A DNA stretch of 64,000 nt. Origin: Lonicera japonica. Taxonomy: Eukaryota; Streptophyta; Magnoliopsida; Dipsacales; Caprifoliaceae. Every line of letters begins with the position of its first letter. The stretch's first letter is position 1. The stretch lies in NCBI GenBank assembly GCA_021464415.1, contig CM038468.1, forward strand, positions 2,914,001 to 2,978,000, read 5' to 3'. A program made the translations under genes and the position numbers. Shown here piece by piece: positions 57,300 through 64,000 of this stretch. The notes under the pieces were generated by a model. That model saw only the letters and a list, made by a program, of their open reading frames with translations. It had not been told where the DNA came from and ran no database searches.

Positions 57300-60200
57300 T
57301 AAACACGATTATTCGGACTGGTTTCTAGAGAGGAAAAGGCAATTAAAGGCGGCATAAGCGGCAAAGAAACCCGGTGGTACACGTAAAGCTAGTGGTGTAG
57401 CTGTTGTTGCAACCGAAGGACCAACTATTAGACCAAGCAAACATGAAGCATCTTCTATAAGCCAAGAGTCACTCTCACATGTTCATTTCCTAGCCACACC
57501 TCGAGGCTAAGGAGACTGGAGTAGGTCAAGACTAAGTGCTTGTTTTAATGATCAAACGAGATACATATTGGATTATCGATCCAAGTGCAATTGATCATAT
57601 GACTTATGATAAGTCTATATCTAGTGTATGACTCCAACGAATAAAACAAGTGTAGCCACTACAAATGGTGTCTCAAATCCCGCAACAGGGACTGGTTCTA
57701 TTGCTTTCACTCATAATCTTTCATTACATAATACTTCACTTGTGCTCTCTCTCTCAAATCACCTGCTTTTTCTATAAGTCAAATTACCAAAAAATTAGAT
57801 TGTTGTGTTCTAATGTATCCTACCTTTTGTTTAATATAGGATGTCCAAACAAAAGCAATCATTGGGCATGGAACTAAACGAGAAGGGTTATATTATATTG
57901 ATGATGTTACACCAAGCAGAGTTGTTCAGACGTGCAATCGTGATAAAATTAAGAAGATTATGTTGTGGCATAATCGATTAAGGCATGCTTCTTTTGGTTA
58001 TTCAAAAATTATAGTTCCGTATTTATTTAATGGAGTTAAACTTTCTGATCTAAAGTGCAAGTAATGTATCTTAGCAAAGAGTCGTTGGATATTTTACCCT
58101 CCATGTTTGAATAAAAGAGAAAATCCTTTCGATTTAGTTCATTTCGATGTTTGGGGTCCGTCTCCTATTACTACATCACTAGGGATTCGGTGGTTTATTC
58201 TCTTTGTTGATAATTTCACTTAAATGACATGGTTATATGTGATGAAAAATAAAAGTGAAGTTTGCTCTATTTCTCAAAGTTTTTATAAGATTATCTAAAC
58301 ACAATTTTCACATTCTTTTAAAGTATTTCGATCTGATAATGGTGGTAAATTTGTTAACGCTACTTTGTCAAATTTTATTTTATTTTTTAGAAAAAAAAGG
58401 GTTCTTTATGAGACCACTCGTCCTCAAACACCAAAAAAAAATGTTGTGGCAAAGAGATAGAATAGCATATTCGAGAAACAGCTCATGCTTTCTTAATTGG
58501 TGGCTCTATGCCTCGGTATTTTTGTGATGAAGTAATTACCTGGCTATGTGATTTACTTATTGAATCACATGCCTTCTTGGGTTTTTAACTATTAAACTCC
58601 CCTAACATCCTTAACTTCAAAAGTTTTAATATGCTCTACATTAACTCTCACACCTTGTGTTTTTTAGAGTGTAGTGTATGTGCATCTTCATAATAATCAA
58701 TGCAGCAAACTTGATATGTGTGCCTTATATTGTGTAGTCTTTGGCTTCTATCGACAATAAAAGGGTTCTCATTATTATCACCCTCAGACTCGTCGGTTTT
58801 ATGTCTCCATGGATGTCACTTTTTTGGAGCATGAAAGTTTAACCAAGAAGTGTCCAATTATATTCCTTAGGGGAGACCAACTGTGAATAACATAATTGGG
58901 ATTGTGTAGAGGATATAATTTTTGTCTCTGATATTGACAATGTCAAAAGCACAAGTGTAAATAGTGCTAGTGCTATCGAAGGTGAGACTGAAGCTGATAT
59001 TGAGGTTGTTCCCGTGAATATAGAGTCTGAATAGGTACTGGGTTGTCTAATGTACTTGATGCTGGAAAAAAAACTCTACTTTAATAATAGTACCCACTCG
59101 AGCTTTTCTGGACATCCCTGAGGTAAGACATTCTGAGCCAAATAATTTAAATGAAAATGTTGATTTATATAGATTGCCAATAAGAATAAACAAGGGAAAG
59201 CCACCGGATAGGCTCTCACCTGATGGTAAAGCTCAATATGCAATTGGAAATTATAAATTTACCCACAGACTGCGATGGCAAAGTATTCAAGCATTTGTGA
59301 ATCAAATGGTAGATATAAAGATTTCTAACAAAGTTGAAGATGCTCTTAAAAATGCAAAATGGACTAAAGCTATGAATGTGGAAGTGGAGGCTTTACAAAA
59401 GAACAGAATATGGGAAATCGTTCCATTACCAGAAGGGAAAAAAGTTATCTGTAGATGGGATATGGGTATATAGAGTCAAGCATAAGGCTAATGGGACGAT
59501 TAATACATACAAAGCAAGATTGGTAGCCAAGGGCTATACCCAGATCTAAGGGGTTAATTATCAAGAAACCTTTGCCCCAGTTGCGAAGATGAATATTATC
59601 CAATTTTTCCTATCATTAGCAATAAATATGAATTGGCCTCTTAAACAGTTTCATTTTAAAAATGCTTTCCTACATAGTGACTTATAGGAGGAAGTATATC
59701 GTGCGGAATCATCATCTAGTAGTGCATCTAGATCAAGTTCCCATAATAAAGAGAGATATCAAAGGTTAGTTGGGAAATTAATTTATCATATGAGAGTTGT
59801 AATGCAAATATTGTGCTATTTGAAGGGAGCCCCAGGTAAGGGGTTAATCTTTGAAAGGAAAGGACACCTTGATATTAAGGGTTATACAGATATAGATTGG
59901 GCAGGCAATATTACATACAGACGCTCCACATCAAGGTATTTTACCTTTATTGGGGGTAATTTGGTTACATGGCGCAACAAGAAATATAATATAGTACCAG
60001 GTTCTGCAGCAGAGGTTGAATACTGCGGGAAGGCACAAGGTGTTTATGAACTTCTCTAGTTACGCATCTTACTCATTGAAATTGGCTTTCTATGTACCGA
60101 GGAAGGTTATAGAGCTTTATTGCAATTATTAAGCTGTACATGATATTTGAAACAACCCAATTCAGCATCATAGTACTAAACATGTCAAAGTGGATAGTCA

Positions 60201-60321
60201 TTTCTCAAGGAGAATGAAAAGTTTATTGACATTCCATTTATGAAGTCTGAACAACAAGTAGCTAATATTTTAACACATGCCCCTGTTGAGCAAGTTTTTA
60301 TGACTCACCCAACAACTTAGG
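57300..60321 (+). pseudogene. Decayed Copia gag-pol
   Basis: Recognisable pieces in order are a gag C terminus (YPDWF near 57310), a protease with the active site degraded from DSGA to DPSA (WIIDPSAIDHMT near 57569), and the integrase zinc region (LWHNRLRHASFGY near 57963). The integrase core follows (DLVHFDVWGPSPITTS near 58134, FRSDNGG near 58329). RT start is LKNAKWTKAMNVEVEALQKNRIWEIV at 59346, then YKARLVAKGYTQ at 59509. RNase H has YTDIDWAGN near 59884 and AAEVEYCGKAQ near 60009. Many stops and frameshifts are present, and the RT core including the catalytic YVDD is deleted between about 59700 and 59760. The C terminus is split by the solo LTR. Confidence 0.88.
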
Positions 60322-62061
60322 TGTTGACCTAGAAGGTCTTAATCTTATTTTGATAATAACAATAATTTAATCATGTGTAATTTAACATGTTCTTGATTTA
60401 AGATTATAGATTTCTTACTTGAAAAATCAAGAATAGCATGATTGCTCAAAGGAAGCATGACAAGGATCAATGGAATCAATATTCGATCAAGTCAACGAAG
60501 CATTGGACTAGCAAGAGAACAACCTTATCTCACACATGCTAGCAATACAAATCCATGAAGATCAAGATCAAGGATCATATGGAAAAGCTTCAAGAGAAGA
60601 ATCAAGTTGAAGAAACTATTCAAAGCATTCAAAGACTCACATATTCGGTAATTGAGTGTATGCTTAGGATTGATGTAAAGTTTCTTCATTGATTGATTAT
60701 ATAGCTCATACATATTGAAATATCATTCTTAGATTGATCAAAATCAGTTTGAATCGAAAATCATTTCAAAACATCATTTTGGCAAAAATCGTTTTTCAAA
60801 TAAATTCATATTAAATTGATTTGAGCATATTTTGAGCTCTCATGAAAATAGGTGTCTTAGAATAATATATTTAACCTATCCCAAGCATCAAAATTGATTT
60901 TGGAACTTAATTGCAAAAATGTTTATTTTTCCCTTTCTAGACTCGCTCCGTTTTTGCACAGTTTTGATTTAACGGTTTGTTGGAGGCCTTCCCGGCCTCC
61001 GATCATTATGAAATTTTGACAGAAGTTAGATAACACATTATAGTACTTATATCCAAAATTTCATCAAGTTCCAACGGTTGGATCATGAGATATGATCAAA
61101 ACAAATCGGGAAAAATTTGCTGTCTGCAGCAATCTTCTAAACAGACCAGCAGAGGGCATCAGTCGACTGATGGGCTTTGCTCAGTCGACTGATGGTCACT
61201 CAGTCGACTAAGGAGCCTTGCTCAGTCGACTGATGACCTGAATATAGCCGTTGGAACTCTATTTTTTTACTATTTTTGGTACAAAACTTCCACCAAACCT
61301 CTCAAACGGATATATCACTTTTGGGACTATAAATATGACTTCCAAGACTCTTTTTACACACCTTGAATCACTCTCATACTCTATTCTTCATCTATCTTCA
61401 TTATCTAAAGATTCAAGAAATTGTTTTTGATCAATCATCTTTTATTTGAGCTATATCATATTGATCATTCAAGATAACTCTAGTGTGAGCTTAAATTGTA
61501 TTCTACAAACACTTGAGAGTTATTGTAAATTGGTGTGAATCACCAAACCTTTAGTATTCAATTGTGAGAGGTCAATCTCATAGGAAAACAAGAAGGTTAA
61601 TTCTTGTTTAGAAATTGTGAGAGGTAAATCTCACAAGGTTAGCAAGAGAGAGTCTTGTGTGAATATTGTGGTCAAGCAATATTTGTAAAGAGTGTAGTGA
61701 GACAACAACACTTGTAGAGGTTTGATCTTCACCCGGAAGGAGATTGATTTTAGTGGAAATTCTCGGGGAACTAACCGAGCGCGGACTATGGTTTGGTAAA
61801 CCAAAACCGTGTGGACAAAACGTCTTGGACTTCAAATCGGTTCAATCTTTCTAACTCAATCTCTTTATTTACTTGTTATATTATTATTTGCTTGAGATTG
61901 TTGATTTGCTAGATTGTTTATGTGATTGCATTCCTTGATAATTTGTTTTGTAAATTTGTTTTACTTAAACATTGTTAGAAAAGTTTTTAAATTCCGCATT
62001 AACTTTTTAAAAACCCTATTCACCCCCCCCCCCCCCCTCTAGGATTATTTTCCGACCAACA
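60322..62061 (+). mobile_element. Solo LTR of the Sirevirus-like family
   Basis: TGTTGACC...CCGACCAACA, 1740 bp, is flanked by TTAGG at 60317-60321 and 62062-62066. No primer site or purine tract adjoins it, so it is a solo LTR left by LTR-LTR recombination. It is related to the LTRs at 30373 and 39009 in inverse orientation. Shared parts include the ends, 'aaccgtgtggacaaaac', 'cccggaaggagat' and a C/G run before the end. Palindromes lie at 61159-61170, 61181-61192, 61200-61211 (one mismatch) and 61222-61233. A TATA box CTATAAATA follows at 61327-61335, about 95 nt downstream of the cluster. Confidence 0.93.
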
Positions 62062-62203
62062 TTAGGCATATGAGATATCTATGCTCTAACTTAAGGGGGA
62101 GTGTTAGAACGAGTCTGTAAGTGAGCATACCAGTATTGAGAGAGTAGCCATACCGGTATGCTAGGTTAATTATTCTAGGGATATTCTTTGTGTATGAGCG
62201 TAC
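62062..62203 (+). mobile_element. C-terminal end, polypurine tract and LTR start of the old Copia element
   Basis: Directly after the solo LTR the pol C terminus resumes (LGIxDIYALT, stop). TTAAGGGGGAG at 62091-62101 is the polypurine tract, and the 3' LTR starts TGTTAGAACGAG at 62102. Only about 100 bp of that LTR remain before the Tat-like LTR begins at 62204. Confidence 0.8.
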
Positions 62204-63739
62204 TGTGAGAATCCGCAAATGGGACCCCCGGGTCTCGTTCCTATGCTTGGGCGTTTCAAACATCGAAAGGGATTCAGTTGTTCTATTTGCTTCTGTTTGG
62301 GTTGATAATTCATATAAGGTGTCCCTCTATCCTATTTCCAGATGCAAGAGGGGTTTATTCAGAGTCGCCAGTACGTTTTACTAGAAAATAAAAAAAACAG
62401 TTGTGTAAAAGGAAAGGCTACAAACAAGGGTTTCTATACACGTTTGTCTGCTAAACCAGGATTCTATAAGGTTTGGAAACTATGTTACTGATTGGGAAGG
62501 TGTTAAGCACCCATTCCGCCCTTTCGATCTCTAGTGGTCTTTTATATGTTTATTTTATGTTGAAAAACTTGAATACTTTTACTAACAGTCTACTATTTTC
62601 GGATAAAAAACCCTAATTTTGGGGAAAACGGAAAAAGGGATGAAAAAACCTTTGTGTTCCGAGATCCGATGTTTTGTTTTGAAATATGTAAATACTAGTG
62701 ACAAAAGCCTTTTATTTAAGAGGGAATTATCCATATTATTTCTTTAGGTAATGACGGTTTTCTCACGTTTTGAATACTTTGAAAAAGTTCAGATCTTGTG
62801 CCGGGACTACTTCAATATGGAATTAGAACTCTTGAGAAGAGTTTTTTCGGATATGTCACAGTCTATGGGAAAGGCAGGACATACCTGATCTTAATTCTTA
62901 GGTAAGTTTTATCGGTCCGAGTTTTGAAAATAGAATTTTATCCGGATGATAATATACTTACTTTTCTGGTTTTGCAGATGGTTTTATCAGGGTCTTTTGT
63001 TTTGAAAACAGTAGACTATTTTATAACTTGGCAATAATTTTATTCAAATAAAACGTGGACAGTAGAAATAAAACAAGTACACAGATAATTTGATTTTAAA
63101 TACTAGAAGAGACTTTCTTTACCTTCCCGACGAGAATAATAATAAGAAAGAAAATATGATACAGCAGAGAAATCTACGGCGATAATAATCTTTTCCTTCT
63201 CCAGATATTTTTGAGAATTCAACTTTAGAAGCGGGATACGTCGAGTGTCGAGAATGGATTCGATGATTCTTCAGAAATAAGATAATTATAGAAAATACTT
63301 GATAAAAAGACCCGAAAATCAGCTATCAAACTACTCTTTTTTTGGATCCCAAATTTCTATCCTCCTTTAACTCTTAGGGGTGTTGGCCTATTTATAGTGC
63401 TCGGGGAGGATTGTCGCGCTACAATTCCCCCGAAAGGGCAAGTGTCGCTCGACATGTTGGGCAATGTCGCGCGACAAACGGCTGAAGTAATGTCTCTGAC
63501 AGACTGATGTGTCAGAGAGTGGGTGGTCTGGGTCAGAAGGGTTTGTCGTGCGACACAAAAGTGATTGTCGCGCGACATACTGATATGTTGCGCGATAATC
63601 CCCCTTAAAAACAGGTTTGTTGGCCAATAAACCCTTTCAGGGCAGTTTCGGGTGCTCAGGTGGGTCCTGGGCCCCAAGAACTATACTTTTCGATGGTCGT
63701 TAGGGTTCTGGTGGAGGTCACAAATCGGGGGTGTCTACA
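62204..63739 (-). mobile_element. LTR of a Tat/Ogre-like Gypsy element
   Basis: On the minus strand it begins TGTAGACACCCCCGATTTG and ends CGGATTCTCACA, 1536 bp. Both the start and the internal 'agagtcgccagt' and 'gaaacgcccaagcatagg' phrases are typical of Tat/Ogre LTRs. It cuts the old Copia LTR. The bases flanking the two ends (cgtac and gaccc) do not match, so it is not a simple solo LTR; it is more likely the 3' LTR of an element continuing to the right. The TATA box CTATAAATAGG (minus) lies at about 63387-63397. Confidence 0.75.
63412..63597. promoter_or_regulatory. Cluster of six TGTCGCGCGACA-type palindromes in the Tat-like LTR
   Basis: Sites lie at 63412-63423, 63443-63454, 63465-63476 (perfect), 63544-63555, 63566-63577 (perfect) and 63586-63597. 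The imperfect ones have one or two changes each. In the minus (sense) direction the cluster ends 15 nt before the TATA box. An additional imperfect inverted repeat on 'tctctgac' lies at about 63492-63518. Confidence 0.75.
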
Positions 63740-64000
63740 GACCCTCTCGACTCAAATTTCTTGCTTGCAAGGAATTGAGGCGACTGGAAGAGACCGTGAT
63801 CCATGATTCCCGTAAGAACTCTAAGGAAGTGTGTGTATGCAAAAAGTGTTTTGTCAATGCCTCCGGAGAGGGCTTTTGTTACCTCATTGCCTCTTTTGAG
63901 GATTTTTATTTACTCCACTTGCCCCAGATGGGAGGACTACTATTCTTCCACTCGCCTCAGGTGGGAGGACTACCATTGCTCCACTTTGCCTCTCTGGGAG
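63740..64000 (-). other. Internal 3' region of the Tat/Ogre-like element with a 33-bp tandem repeat
   Basis: On the minus strand GAGAGGGTC directly precedes the LTR start and may be the polypurine tract. A 33-bp unit beginning 'ccact(t/c)gcc' and containing 'tgggaggactac(t/c)att' starts at 63915, 63948 and 63981 and runs off the window. Non-coding tandem repeats before the 3' LTR are common in Tat/Ogre elements. Confidence 0.6.

Noticed and set aside
63357..63677. 106-codon minus-strand frame with repeated CxRDN motifs
   Set aside because: It lies over the TGTCGCGCGACA palindromes of an LTR; the peptide repeats only mirror them.
62204..63739. Solo Tat-like LTR
   Set aside because: Flanking 5-mers (cgtac, gaccc) do not match and a purine tract adjoins the right side, so it is more likely the 3' LTR of an element leaving the window.

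Overview
The window looks like AT-rich nuclear DNA from a eudicot plant. It carries plant-specific receptor families (an LRR receptor-like protein and an L-type lectin receptor kinase), plant retrotransposon lineages with tRNA-Asp and initiator-Met primer sites, a CACTA transposon with TNP2-type transposase, and several MITEs. I cannot name the species. No gene in the window is clearly intact. Both host genes are broken, and most of the rest is transposable element or old segmental duplication.

Layout: 1-2970 is non-coding with old duplications. 2971-6308 (minus) is an EIX/Cf-type receptor-like protein pseudogene, broken by a frameshift and by a 5'-truncated LINE with a 25-nt target duplication. 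6773-13978 is a young Athila-like LTR element with matching 1670-bp LTRs and a 5-bp target duplication; it encodes only gag and protease. 13984-19320 holds duplicated blocks, a hairpin and small MITEs. 19330-27124 is a decayed CACTA element ending in the expected terminal repeat, with tandem subterminal repeats and a nested LTR. 27832-29190 is a DNA element with terminal inverted repeats. 29240-30372 is a segmental duplicate of 17630-18165 that received a Tourist-like MITE and then a 10-kb Sirevirus-like Copia element (30373-40438, minus). Both insertions are proven by the empty sites in the paralogous copy.

40439-47900 is duplicated flank material with two foldback elements and simple repeats. 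47938-50181 (minus) is an L-type lectin receptor kinase with two single-base frameshifts. It sits between direct repeats that suggest a former tandem array. 50640-57300 holds about seven degenerate copies of a ~300-bp module, one split by an hAT-type MITE with an 8-bp target duplication. 57300-62203 is a decayed Copia element interrupted by a solo LTR of the Sirevirus-like family (60322-62061). It is cut on the right by an LTR of a Tat/Ogre-like Gypsy element that runs out of the window.

The most striking pattern is shared by three unrelated LTR families. Each LTR has a cluster of three to six short perfect or near-perfect palindromes centred on CG. In the Sirevirus-like and Tat-like LTRs the cluster lies just upstream of a TATA box. 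The Sirevirus-like element has a second such cluster plus TATA-like sequence inside it, in front of an extra third ORF that is neither gag nor pol. This suggests an internal promoter built like the LTR promoter.
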